Assembly: GCA_013180625.2 (NCBI GenBank) | Contig: SNVD02013132.1 | Coordinates: forward strand, 1-64,000 | Direction of reading: 5' to 3' | Length of the DNA: 64,000 nt | DNA from: Boswellia sacra | Taxonomy: Eukaryota > Streptophyta > Magnoliopsida > Sapindales > Burseraceae | In this document: in pieces, positions 35,501 to 48,266 of the stretch | How positions within the stretch are numbered: position 1 is the first letter of the stretch | Layout: each line of letters opens with the position of its first letter | Notes under the pieces: model-generated | Databases searched by the model: none | What the model was told of the DNA's origin: nothing | Seen by the model: the letters and a program-made list of their open reading frames with translations, nothing else | Program-made: the position numbers and the translations under genes

Positions 35501-36468
35501 GAGATATTTCGATTTTGCCCCTGAGGTTTGGTCTAAATCAATCCCTCCTCGTAAATTATAGGCATAATTCTAATTTATCCCCTGAGGTTAAGTGTAAAGA
35601 AATTGAGGATCTCAATTTTTTGAAATCTAAATTTACCCCCTGAAGTTACTGTAGCACCGTTAGATTTAACGAAAAATGTATTAAATAGTAACTTAACGCT
35701 TTACAAACCATTTAAAAAAGTATATTATAGTCTATTTTACTACTTATTAGCGTTAAATTATTATTTAATATATTTTTTGTTAAATCTAAATTAACATTAA
35801 GTTATTATTTAATGTATTTTCCGTTAAATCTAACGGTTTAATACATTTTCCGTTAAATCTAACGGTGATACAGTAACCTCAGGGGACAATCTTAGATTTC
35901 AGAAATTAGAATTATCTCAAGGAACAAATTAGAATTATCTCTAAATTAAAACATTGCAAATTGCCCTGTAAGCAAACGAAAGTTGAGTTGGCACGGCTAA
36001 TCCCCATATTACCCTTAATAATTTTAAATGAAATATTAAGTAGTTCATAAATAATTAAATAATATTTTTAAAAAAATAATATTCATCTTCTTCAACAAGA
36101 CTGCTAATCTAATCTACAAACGCCACTGCAACTCAAAAACAAATCACACAACTCACCATCGTTGCTCACCTTACATTACCAAGAGAAAAAACACAGCTTC
36201 CATTGTACAGCCCAGTGTTGATTAGGATTTACGTGTTGATTATTATTAAATTAATAATTTTTATTTTTTTAATTATTAATTTAATTAAAATATTAAAAGT
36301 AAAATTATTTATTTATTTTATATTTTCTAAAATGATATTATATCATCAATTACCATTTACCTTTCAATTGCCGGTAGGAATTCCAATTGAGGGGGCAATT
36401 TGACATAGTTTAATTTACGAGGGGAAATTAATTTAGGCCTAACATCAAGAGGGAAATGAAATAGATCC
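35501..36468. mobile_element. MULE-type MITE with a second one nested inside
   Basis: The outer inverted repeats are about 80 bp (left GAGATATTTCGATTTTGCCC ... CCTCGTAAATTATAG; right, reversed, GGATCTATTTCATTTCCCTC ... CCTCGTAAATTAAAC). They are flanked by CTTTCTCATA and CTTTCTTATA, a 10-base near-match consistent with a 9-10 bp duplication. An inner inverted pair (35567-35690 and 35820-35943) has ATTTACCCCCTGAAGTTACT-type ends and the word CCGTTAGATTTAACG. No coding capacity. Confidence 0.75.
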
Positions 36469-36532
36469 CTTTCTTATATAAAAAAAACACGAACCCTTTG
36501 AGGCCGCCACATTTATTTCTCATTTCTAATCT

Positions 36533-36540
36533 AACATACA

Positions 36541-36619
<79 letters not shown>
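36533..36619. repeat. (ACAT)n-(AT)n compound microsatellite
   Basis: About eleven ACAT units run into about twenty AT dinucleotides. Confidence 0.95.
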
Positions 36620-36621
<2 letters not shown>

Positions 36622-38537
36622 TTTCAGGTATAAATTAGGGTTATCTGATCATAAAAAAACATATAAAATATATATATAAACCAATAATTTTATACGTACA
36701 ATCAACTCATATAATTTGACTTGATACAAAATTACTGAATAGATGTGTTCTATTTTATTTATTAAAAATTATTTAATATATTTTTATTTTTATCTGTTAA
36801 TAAATTTGTGTCGTATAATGTTGTATAAATTAGATTATACACTTTAGTTGTATATATAGCATTATTATTCTCAATATAAATTAAATAGTAAAAAAAAAGT
36901 TTGTGTTTACTAAATTAATTTATCTAATAAGCACTTTGAAAAATTTTAAGTTATTGAAACTATCATGAGTTATCTTAAAATTTTATCACATATTTTGGCA
37001 ATAAAACCAAATTTAAACTCATGCTATATGTATGTACTAATTAGTAAACTAAAGAGACTTTAAGATTGAGATTAATAATAAGTTAAGCTACTGCAACTTT
37101 GATTTTTTATTTAATTTTTAACATTAAATAATTATCCTTTTAACTCCGCTTTTACCGTCATTAGATTGTAATGAATTTTTTTGTTAATTATATAATTAAG
37201 TAAAAAAATGTCTTATATATTTTTTTGATAATTTAATACTAGAAATTAACTTTTCATATTATAGAATTAAAACATCTACTTTGTAATTGATTAAAACTAA
37301 ATTTTTTTAATCTAACATAATACGATATTATTAAATGGGAAAGAAAATAAAGATATTATAATATATGATTTTATAACCACTTGTCCACCGGTGTTATGTT
37401 ATCTCATGTTTTATAGATCAAATTAAATGAAGGAAATGGCTTTTTTTCACACATTTCATTTATATAAATTTATAGCCATTGATCTCATAAAATCTAATAT
37501 TTAAAATTTAAAATTAAAAAGTTACATTTAATACTACTAACTAATCAATCATATTAACAATTAGATTTTATGGAGCAATTACTAAACATTTGTATCTAAT
37601 TTTGTATCAAAAAATTTGCTTCAGCAGTCCCTTCTATTAGTTGTATGTATAATATTATTAATTGGAAGAGAATATTTTAATACAAATTCTTTGTACAACT
37701 TATTAACACAAATTTATAATCTTTAATACCACTAAATCTAATAATTGAAATTAAAAGTTAAAAAGTTGTATTTAATTTTATCAACTTATAAATCATCTTA
37801 ACTAGTAGATTTTGTAAATCAATAATTAAAATTTGTATCTGATTTTTTAATTAAAAAATTGTGTCAAAATTTCAATTTCCTTGCTAATTTGTTATAGTTC
37901 TTTTTAGTAACAATAAATTCTAAATTAAAAAATATTTTAGAACTACATGGCAGGAGTTCTAGCGCAAGAAATGATATAAAATCGATTACAGAAGTGTTTG
38001 AATTTGACTGTTAAAACGTACCAAAAGTACAAAAATTATATCTAAAAAAATTAAAATTATTAGATTAAAAAAAAAAAGAAGGAAAGTTCACTTAATGTAT
38101 CTCTACATGAAATTGTGTCGAAAAATGATTGGATGTATCAGTGAGCCTCAGCTCCAACACTGGCGAGAGTGACTAAGAGGAAGCTCGTGAGAGGTCGATG
38201 TCTCATAATCAGAGCAAAAGGGACCCACCACGTGGAACCTGACAAATCCCGTCAGGGCATCCAACGGCCAAAAATCCATTAGAAGCCCTGACGACTGATC
38301 TGATCTGTTTGGGCACATCTGATAGGGAGATAGGGTCACAGAATTTATTTATTTATTCTTTTTCGTTCTTGCCCACAAGTCACGCTTCTCATGCCATACA
38401 TACTTTGTAGGTCCCATGAGGATATCCACTATTTTAACAATCAATTAAGTATAGAATTAAATAATATTATTTGACGGATGGATAAAGGTTTTTTGATATA
38501 AAATTTTAAGAAAATTTTGAAAAAATAATCTAAATTA

Positions 38538-38582
<45 letters not shown>

Positions 38583-41005
38583 TTTTTTTAAATTTATATA
38601 TTATGAGACAATCATGTCCAATACTGTTTAATAGATATATTCAACAATGTGTCAGTGTCTGACAGAATCCGACACTCGACAAAAAGTCATGAGATACAAA
38701 TTTTCATAATAAGGTCATTTTTATAATTTTCACTTAAACTTAAAGTAATTTTTTTGAATTTTTTTAAATTTTAATTTATTGACATAAATTTTCAACCATT
38801 AATCTCTTATCGTTCGCTTAGATGGTTAATAAGATAACATTATTAAATATAACTTATTGACCCTTAATCTTAACTATTAGATTAAGTGAAATCAATACCT
38901 AAAAATTTGTATATAAAATTATGTTCAAATTTTGTATCTAAAGATCCCATCCCTTATTTCAAATATAAATACATACATACATACATACATATATATATAT
39001 AATCTTATTTATTAAAATATTTTTAATTCAATTTTATGTTTTTATATGTCTATTAAATTTTGTACCATGTTAAATTACATGAATTAGATTGAATTTTTAC
39101 ACATCCAATAGTTTTGTTTCAAATTAAATTGTATCGTATAAGTGATATGAATTAATTATATATTTAAAATATTACTCCTATTTCAATTTTGAAGAGATAA
39201 TTTGCAACATCTCTTAAATTAATAGAAATTTTGTAGACAAGACCGAGAGAATCATTTTTTAAATCTTAAAAGTTCAATAACTTTTATTAACATCTTTACA
39301 TCAAATTTTAAATGCTAATTAAATCTAAAAAAATGTGTAAATTTAACATAGAGTTATTTTATATTTGTTGCATAATTTATCTTTGTTATTTTATATTTGT
39401 TACATAATTTATCTTTATTAATTCAAATTCAATTATGAAATATATTCTATAATTATATTATACTATTATATTATATGATTTTGTATAAAATAGTTTACAA
39501 ATATAATATTATTAATATAAATATATAATTATACTATATTAATAAAAGTATATTAAATTAGTTATATTATTATAAACGTCATCCGGTAAGTTTCCAAAAT
39601 TTGTGTACTTTTTATTTTATAAAATTTAAAGGAGATTAATACAATTTTGCTGAATTTAATAGATGTGATTGGTAGAAAGAGGAATGGTAGCTTAGGTTTG
39701 AAGATATCTAAGAAAAGCTCACATTTACTGACACATTTCCTGCAACGCGTTGTCACTTCTACTCCACTCTATGCCTCCCAATAGACTTTAGGGTAATCAA
39801 GTCTATGACGCAATACAAAAGCCTCCTTCTTATTATTATTATTATTATTATTATTATTGTTATTGTTATTATTTTATTTCTTATTTTTATTTTACGAGAT
39901 ATCAACGTTTACATGCTTCAATTATGAGCAATGTTTTATATGTATATTAATAGACAATTCGCTCGATTTTTTGTTTAATTTTAAATATTTATTTTTTAAT
40001 AATCACACTACTAAAATTATTTTATTTTTCATCAATTATACTCTTAAAAATAATGATTTAAAGGCAACTTTAAGGGCTTAATTAATGACAAATATATAGT
40101 TATTCTCGACTTAAAATTAAACCAAACACAAATGTGATGGAATATTGCTATAACCACATGAAATTGGATCTTAATTAACCCAATACATAGTAAGGCCATT
40201 ATTGAAGCATGTTATATAAGCCTATTATTTGGGTTCGTCATTTGTGTCCGATAATGGTCCCTCCTAATGTCTGTATAAACTCTCTTAATCTTTACTAAAG
40301 ATATGTACGTTTCTCTAAACTCATTCCTTGTCTAGAATCCTTTATTCTCCAAAGCTTCTTTCTTCAGAAATCTTACTTAAAAAATTCTGATGTGTCAAAA
40401 ACTGACTTGAGCGTCAGAGTATTTTTGTGGATGGTTGATTATTTTGTATTTTTAGGACTTGACTTAACAGTCTACTCATCTAATGATGAAAATTTTGTTG
40501 TATAAGTTGATCCGTGGAGTTTGTGGTGGCTACTCATATGTCACTTTGCTTGTGGGCCGGTGAATTACTTTTGCATGAATAAATTTCTTAGAAAAAGAAA
40601 CATTAAGTTTAAATATTGGATTCATACATATCTATCTATCATGAGTTATGCTATTTGCCCTCCGCTATTGGACGAAAGAAATCCAATTTCTTATTTAACC
40701 TCATTTAAAAATAACTTTTTCGTTAAATTCCACAATCTTATTTTGTTCTTCTTTCAAAAATAATAAACCCCATCTTCTTCCTAACTCCACAATAACCTTA
40801 TGTTGTTTTCCTTTCAAAATATATAGACCCTATCTTTTTCCAAAAATATAAATTATGTTCCTAGAATAACAAATATATAGAGAATGAGTAGAGAAAATAA
40901 AGATCCATCATTAACAATTCATCTTTTTATAAATCCCAAATTCTTCTATTGAATTAAAGTACTTTTTTTTCCTCTTTATTCTTGATTTCTTGTTCCATCT
41001 CTTTT
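36620..41005. other. Gene-free AT-rich DNA with microsatellites
   Basis: No coding region was recognised in 4.4 kb. Microsatellites: (AT)n at 38542-38580, (ATAC)n-(AT)n at 38970-39001, (TTA)n at 39829-39873. One GC-richer block lies at 38130-38345. Several short open frames here are AT-rich and without domains. Confidence 0.6.
38228..38235. promoter_or_regulatory. G-box palindrome in a GC-rich block
   Basis: CCACGTGG is a perfect G-box core with symmetrical flanks. It lies in the 38130-38345 block, which stands out from the AT-rich surroundings. In plants this motif binds bZIP and bHLH factors. The block is about 3.4 kb upstream of the ZF-HD start; any link is inference. Confidence 0.4.
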
Positions 41006-41010
41006 ATTTA

Positions 41011-42434
41011 TGATGCGTTCGAAACTAGCAAGTATACTAGTCGCACAAGTAATAAAGTGATAAGTAGATATCGTTCCCATGAGGATTGATTCTAATTGAA
41101 TTTGTTATTTTCCAGCAATAATAAACTAAACAGGAGGGGTTTTGTTGATTGATTAACTAAACTTAATACGAAAGCAAATGAAGAATAACACAAAGCAAAG
41201 TTAAATGGAGTGAAAAATCAATGAGAGACACTTGGTTAAGAGTTCATTCTCTGCCACAAGATATGAATTTGTGAATTAACATAGAATTGTAATCCAATTA
41301 CAGCATTGAAGTTATCAACCGTAGATAACAACAAGCTCTGTTATCCCAATCTTTCCTTACTTTGTTGTTAAATAAAACAAGCTCTTTATTTAATCTCTAT
41401 CCATTAAACAACCTAGAACAAGCTCTCTAAGTTTAATTCAATGGAAGCATTACGATGAGAAAGATAGGTTGATCTAAGCAATAATCACACAAGTTCGGAT
41501 TATTTAACCTAGGTTGTATTTTCCAATTGCAATCTCTGATCACAATTTTGCTACTAATGATTGGAAATTCATGACAATTACGGATCAAGATTTCTAATCT
41601 AGCAATAGACAACAACAGATTATATTCAGTTGGCCATTCCAAATACAATCAGTAAGCAATCATAAGCATTAGATATGGGAAAATACAAGCAACTTCAATT
41701 AGAGAATTGGATAACAATTTCTTACACAATCAACTCACAAAATCCATATCAAGGGCTTTGAAATCACCCTCAACCAATTCAGATTTAGTTACACATATTC
41801 AATCAGAATAACAAATACAATACAGAGAAATTCCAGAATTGAAAAGGAAAGAAAGAACTTAGCAAATTCTTTGAAAATCTTCTTTGTAGATGAATCTTCT
41901 TGGAATTGTAGTTCCTCCTCTTTCAAAATCTTCTTTCTCCTTCAAGAACTCCAAGGGATGAGAGAAATCCAGAAATGCAGCCTCCTCCCACGTTTTCCCC
42001 CCTTCAAGTTATGAAAATAAAACCCTAAAATGTGTTTAAATACTCTGCTACAGTAACGTGCTACAGTGTCCCGTATTATACATGCTACAGTGATGTATGG
42101 AATTACATTTCTACACTTCTCACACTGTTTTGATTACAACTTTCGGTACACCGAATGGATTCATAAACCGTAAATTTTTCTAAAAAGTAGACTTTGAGAG
42201 CTTTTCAACGGTATATGATATGTCATCGGGTTCATTGTATATCAATACAATTAAATCCGAGAAGATGGTTGACTAGCAGAGGTGAAAATGAAGGGTTTTA
42301 CTCTATTTTTGTGCAAGTTGCTCCAAAACTCCTACAAACATCAAAACCACACAAAAACATAAAAATACCAAGGAATATAGCAAAGAAACATGGACGAATT
42401 AATATGAAAATGATATATAATTAGACACCTATCA
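41011..42434 (-). mobile_element. Solo LTR of family A
   Basis: 1424 bp, starting TGATGCGTTCGAAACTAGCA and ending ACACCTATCA, flanked by ATTTA on both sides (41006-41010 and 42435-42439). The - orientation is inferred from a TATTTAAAC box on the - strand near 42040. No internal retroelement sequence is adjacent, so it is solo. Related copies are at 1-792 and 45778-47189. Confidence 0.95.
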
Positions 42435-42439
42435 ATTTA

Positions 42440-42952
42440 TTTAATTTTTTCACCAATAATTCAAATGACTAACATGAAAGCAAGCTTCCACAATGACATA
42501 ATTTTGAAGAGCAGGAATAGTGGCATTCTTTTTTTACGTAAATCCATCTGATGTAATAACTTAAAAATTTCTATTATCATCTTTTTTAAAAAAATCGTTA
42601 TAGTAAGATTGTTTAATCTTTAATTCTATCTTGTAAAACTTAGATTTTTTTTACTCTTTGAATTTTATATTTTATTTATGAGAGGAAAATTTAAAAAGAA
42701 AAAAGAGAAAAGAAACCCTCGTTACATCTTTCTCTAAAAATTAGGGTTTCACTTCTGCGACGTAAAATGCTAATTTTAATATAAGGATAAATTTATTATT
42801 ATAATTCTTTTTTTAAAAGTGGGTATTTTTGGATTGATGGTGGGGGCAAATAGCATCACTCATCTATCATTTGCTTCCATGATTTCCTGGTTGGGTCTAT
42901 TTGCAAGTCCACCGTGGGCTCTCCGAGTCCAGGCTGCAGCTTGAATAAAAAA
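42440..42952. other. Spacer with a truncated TIR-element relative
   Basis: The end of this stretch (about 42650-42860) resembles the right arm of the TIR element at 29737-31172 (GTGGGTATTTTTGGATT ... GGGGGCAAATAGC). Nothing else was recognised. Confidence 0.4.
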
Positions 42953-43441
42953 GAAAAAATTCAAATAATGACCCAAATTAAGGACCATGTTGCAAATATA
43001 ACCCACTCCCGAAAAATTTGCATTCAATGACCCTTATGACTATGAAATTACTTAAATACCTATATCAATTTAATTAATTCAAATGATATTTATATTTGCT
43101 TTGGTTCGCCGTAGCTTAACTACTCTCACAACTCGCATTCCTCTTGATTACGCCAAAACTATTGCAAAATCTCATCCCTCGATCATTTGTGTCAATAAAT
43201 CTTAAAGATATGAGCTAGAAAAGGTAAAGAATCCGTGCTTAACATATCTTTCGTTGATTTAGTTTATACATTTTTGTTAGTTTATACATTTGTGTTTTAG
43301 TTCACACATCTTGCGTTTCAATCATATTACAAGCTTAGGAAACAGTGTACCTATCGTTGGTGAAGTGTTATTAGTACTGTAGGTGACCAAGAAACCTATA
43401 TTTGCAGTGAAAATGTGGAAAATGTATGAGAAAGATGACGA

Positions 43442-43677
43442 CTCGACATGGTTCTCACTGTTGTCGAGTGTCAAACAATGTATCTGACAAATCGTAGACA
43501 ATATCGGATGAGGTTGATCGACATAGCTCGACAGAAATCATATACTGGCATCATGAAACTGTTGTCTTGTGTCGGATTAAGTCGATACTCGATATCGTGT
43601 GTCGATTTTTATCTATCATGTGTCGTGCTCTATCTTGTGTCGAATTGCTCGACGATATTTGTCGAGTCTCATCGAGC
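43442..43677. promoter_or_regulatory. TCGA-rich leader of MULE M2
   Basis: Eleven TCGA tetramers occur in about 235 bases, many within TGTCGA or CTCGAC and in both orientations. They lie just upstream of the MURA start at 43743-43773. In AT-rich DNA of this composition about one would be expected. The block is shared with M1 (7284-7475) and M3 (53944-54127). Confidence 0.65.
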
Positions 43678-43742
43678 GTTCGGGCAGAATTTTTGTTTCT
43701 CTGAGTTTTATGCATTTTTTTTCATGATTTGATTATTGGGGG

Positions 43743-46700
43743 ATGTTTATTGACATGTCTACTACATGCAAGATGGAAACTTTGCGCATTTTGATTTGGT
43801 ACAATGATTATTGGAAGATGCAACATAATAGTGGTTACGTGTACATGGGAAGGAGGTCGAAGTCATTGATACTTCCTAAGTGTACCAATTACAATGAGTT
43901 GGTGGGATGTTTAGCTGCAGAAATAGGTTAGGATCTGAGTAAGAAAAACATAAGTTTAGCGGTGCAATTCTGTTCCAAGGGTCCCCCGTCATTGCCAACC
44001 CCCATCGAGACTGATAAAGATGTATGTTTTTACATACAACATAGTCTGAAGGATCAGCAGTCATATACACCACTAATCGTCACAGTTAAAGATAGGGACA
44101 TGCAAAGAAAAAGTAGTTCATGATCTAATGGTTTGAGAAAGAGTCAGAGTTCCAAACATCTGTCAATATTTCGGTCAGCAAATGGAAGCTATCGATTGAG
44201 TGAGTGTACTCCTATTTGTGCACAACCATAAGTTAATGAAGAGCTTGGACCTGACTTTGAGCAATGTACCAGACATGAAGAGAATCAAGCAGTTGGTGTT
44301 TCGGGAGATGCTGGATTGAACCAATCGTTGCCAATGAGGTTACATCGGCACCTTGATAGCTTTAAAGAATTTGATAATGATGGTGATGGTGATTATGATG
44401 ATGATGGTGACTGTGATGATGATGTCGATGATGATGAGAACGATGATCATGAGAATGGTTTTGAATGTTGCTATAACTTGAATGACAGTTTCAGTAACCA
44501 GTTAGATGTCCAAAATGATAATGTCGACGGTCGCACAGATGTTGTTGGTGATTTGAATGAAGATATGCCACTGACCTTTCCTACTCCTATTGAATCCACC
44601 CCTCCTCTTACATTTGAAGGACAAGAAGCTGAGCGGAGAGAAAATTTTGTGGGAAATGATGCCAATTTAAGTCGCGAAGGTGATGATCTTCGGGCAAACA
44701 CATTTAGGTGGATACCTCCCATCTCTCATTCGACCTCAACAGTTGATGAAGATGCCACGTCTTTTATAGTGGACGAAATTGAGGTTGGGGTTGGTCTGAT
44801 TTTTAATAACAAAGTCGAGCTTCGTGAGAAGTTATCAAATTTGGCATTATGACGCAACTTCTAGTTTAAGGTGAAGAAGTCTACCACAACCAGGTTTGAG
44901 GCCATATGTCGTGTAGAAAATTGCAAGTGGTGGATTCGCACAACCAAGGTAGCAGATTTCAATTTCTTTCAAGTGAGGAAGTTCAACAATTAGCACACAT
45001 GTTATGGTTTTGGATTGCATCCGAATAACAAATAAGCATCTACTACTGTTATTGGGAAACACATCAAGAGCAAATTCATTCAGGCATCTAGGATATATCA
45101 ACCTAGAGACATTATGTTCGATGTTCAAGAGGAATTGGGTGTTAGCATCTTGCACCACAAGGCATGGAGAGCAAGAGAGGCAGCTTTGGAAGAACTTCAT
45201 GGATCTCATGAGGAATTATTCACACTTATCCCTCAGTATATTTACATGGTCGAGATGGCTAATCTTGGAACAGTAACAGCTTTGGAAACTAATGCTGATT
45301 CTCACTTTAAGTATTTTTTCATGAGTTTGGGGCTTCCATTGTAGGCTTTGCAGTATTTATTAGGCCAGTTGTTGCAATTGATGGCTCCCACCTAAAGGGA
45401 AAATATAGAGGGACGATGTTTTTAGCCTTGTGCATGGATGGAAATAAACAAACATACCATTGGCATTCGGAGTTGGTCATCCCGAAAATGATGATTCCAA
45501 GACTTGGTTCTTGACACAGTTGCGTGATCGAGTACTTAGAAATGTTTAAGAATTAGTATTCATTTCTGACTGGCATGCTAATATAGAAAGAGCTATCTCA
45601 ACTATTTTCCTGAATGCACTTCATGGCCTTTGCACTCATCATCTTCAGGGAAATTTAAAGACGAAGTTTAAAGATAAGACTTTGGTAGACATGTTCACCA
45701 AAGCTGCAAGCATATATCATCGCAGTGATTTCAACTACCACATGCGTTGTATTGAATCATATATGCCTTAGGCTACATGATGCGTTCGAAACTAGCAAGT
45801 ATATTAGTCGCACAAGTAATAAAGTGATAAGTAAAATATCGTTCCCACGAGGATTGATTCTAATTGAATTTGTTATTTCCCAGCAACAATAAACTAAATG
45901 AGGAGTTTTGTTGATTGATTAACTAAACTCAATACGGAAGCAAATGAAGAATAATACAATGCAAAGTTAAATCAATTGAGAATTACACAATGAAAGAAAT
46001 CTGGTTAAGGGATCATTCTCTGCCATAAGATATGGATTTGCGAATTAATCATAGAATTGTCATCCAATTACACCATTGAAATTATCAACCGTAGATAACA
46101 ACAAGCTCTGTTATCCCAATCTTTCCTTACTTTGTTGTTAAATAAAACAGGCTCTTTATTTAATCTCTATCCATTAAACAACCTAGAACAAGCTCTCTAA
46201 ATTTAATTCAATGGATGCATTACGATAAGAAAGATAGGTTGATCTAAGCAATAAACACACAAGCTCGGATTATTTAACTTAGGTTGTATTCTCCAATTGC
46301 AATCTCTGATCACAATTTTGCTACTAAGGATTAGAAATTCAAGACAATTACGGATCAAGATTTCTAGTCTAGCAATAGACAACAACCAGATTATATTCAG
46401 TTGGCCATTCAAATACAATCAGCAAGCAATCATAAGCATTAGATATAGGAAAATACAAGAAAATTCAATTAGAGAATTGGATAACACTTCTTGCACAATC
46501 AACTTACAAAAACCATATCAGGGGCTTTGAAATCACCCTCAACCAATTCAGATTCAGTTACACATGTTTAAGAACGTGGTAAATACAATACAACATGGAG
46601 ACATTCCAGAAAATGAAAGGGAAGGGAAAAACTTAGCAAATTTGATGTAATTCTCTTTGGATTGTAGTTCTTCCTCTTTCCAAGCTTCCTTTCTCCTTCA

Positions 46701-47925
46701 AGAACTCCAAGAGATGAAAGAATTCCAGAGCTGCAGCCTCCACCACGTTCTCCCCTCTTCAAGTTATGAAAATAAAACCCTAAAATGTGTTTAAATACTC
46801 TGCTACAGTAACCTGCTACAGTGTCCCGTATTATACATGCTACAGTGATTTGTGGAATTATATTTCTATACTTCTCACACTGTTTTGATTACAACTTTTG
46901 GTACACTGAATGGATTTATAAACCGTAAATTTCTCCAGAAAATAGACTTCGAGAGCTTTCCAATGGTATATAATATGTCATCGGGTTCATTATATATCAA
47001 TACAATTAAATCCGAGAACATGGTTGACTAGCAGAGGTGAAAATGAAGGGTTTTACTCCATTTCTGTGCAAGTTACTCCAAACCTCCTACAAATATCAAA
47101 ACCACACAAAAACATAAAAATACCAAGGAATATAGCAAAAAAACATAGACGAATTGATATGAAAATGATATATAAATAGACACTTATCACTACATCATAT
47201 CTTTGGGAGGTTGATGTTAAGAAGTGGGCACGTTCACAATTTCCTGGGAGACGGTATAACATAATGGTAACCAATATTACCGAGTCCATGAACAATTGTC
47301 TAAGAAATGCGTGTTTCCTTCCGATTATGCTTTTGATTGATTATTATCCTGCAACTCTACAGAAATGGTTCTACAAACGAAGAGAAATATTTGCCTACTC
47401 AGCATTACATCTGACTCCCTAGGCTGATAAGTTGATGAAGAATCATTTGAAAGAGGGTGATCTTATGAGAGTTAGCGATATCTAACTTACTATGTATGAG
47501 GTTACCGAAAATGATTGTGTCAATGTGATCGATATGCATGCCCAGACTTACAGTGTAAGGTATTTGACCTTGATCAGTTGCCTAATGTACATACATTAGC
47601 TGTTTGTAAGTATGTGAGCCTTCTTACTTGTCATGATCACTGTGCATAGTGGTACACAAATGAACGAATGCTCCATGCATATTCTTTGCCTTTTGTTCAA
47701 ATCGGTGGCAGCTAGGATTGGGTGGTTCCATAAGAAGTTAGTGGGATAGTAGTACTACCACCATTGATGAGGAGACCTGCCAAGCGACCCAAAAAGAATT
47801 GAATCCCTTCACTAGGTGAATCTAGCTCTTCACATAGTTGTGGTAGGTTTGGAGGATCAAGGCATAATTGGCAAACATGCCACAATCCAGTATCCCTAGA
47901 TGTTGCTGCACGCGCACGATGAGAT
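43743..47925 (+). pseudogene. MURA transposase pseudogene, copy M2 (split by a solo LTR)
   Basis: The N-terminal domain starts MFIDMSTTCKMETLRILIWY (or the inner Met at 43773). It is followed by an Asp-rich linker from GATGAT repeats (44370-44460) and the block FRWIPPISHSTSTVDEDATS ... REKLSNLAL, where TGA interrupts. Then come RFEAICRVENCKW and the helical pre-catalytic region (MFDVQEELGVSILHHKAWRA). The DDE core (45320-45777) is heavily frameshifted. After the solo LTR (45778-47189) the reading resumes with KKWARSQFPGRRYNIMVTNI and ITESMNNCLRNACFLP, which keeps the third catalytic Glu and its Ser-Met-Asn context. SWIM-like CKVFDLDQL and the knuckle CGRFGGSRHNWQTC close it near 47885. Confidence 0.85.
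45778..47189 (-). mobile_element. Solo LTR of family A inside MURA of M2
   Basis: 1412 bp, TGATGCGTTCGAAACTAGCA to ACACTTATCA, flanked by CTACA on both sides (45773-45777 and 47190-47194). The transposase reading is interrupted exactly here. Closely similar to 41011-42434. Confidence 0.97.
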
Positions 47926-47929
47926 ACTT

Positions 47930-48266
47930 GATATGTTGTACTTTAGATTGGATGTATGTTATTACTTTAATTTACTTTTTGAAGTTGCACTTCGAACTTT
48001 TATGATTTGGAATCTGCCGGTTACTTTAAAATGTATATCAATAAGTATTAGTCAGTAGTATTGTTTTAATTGCTGTATTATGCTAATCGTAGCAAAAAAT
48101 AGGATTTAATTAAATCTCATCACTTTATAATGTGTCATTGTCAATTGTAACTAGTTACATTAGTGTCAAAAAGATTTGTTAACTATACAAGGCGTATAAA
48201 AAATTAACTATCATGTTATAACAGTTACACATACATCGAAGCGTATGAAAAAAGAAAAAAAAAAAA
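47930..48266. other. Short gap between convergent MURA and ULP1 of M2
   Basis: AT-rich and non-coding; probably the 3' flanks of both genes. It is the counterpart of the tandem-array region 10436-10632 in M1. Confidence 0.6.
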
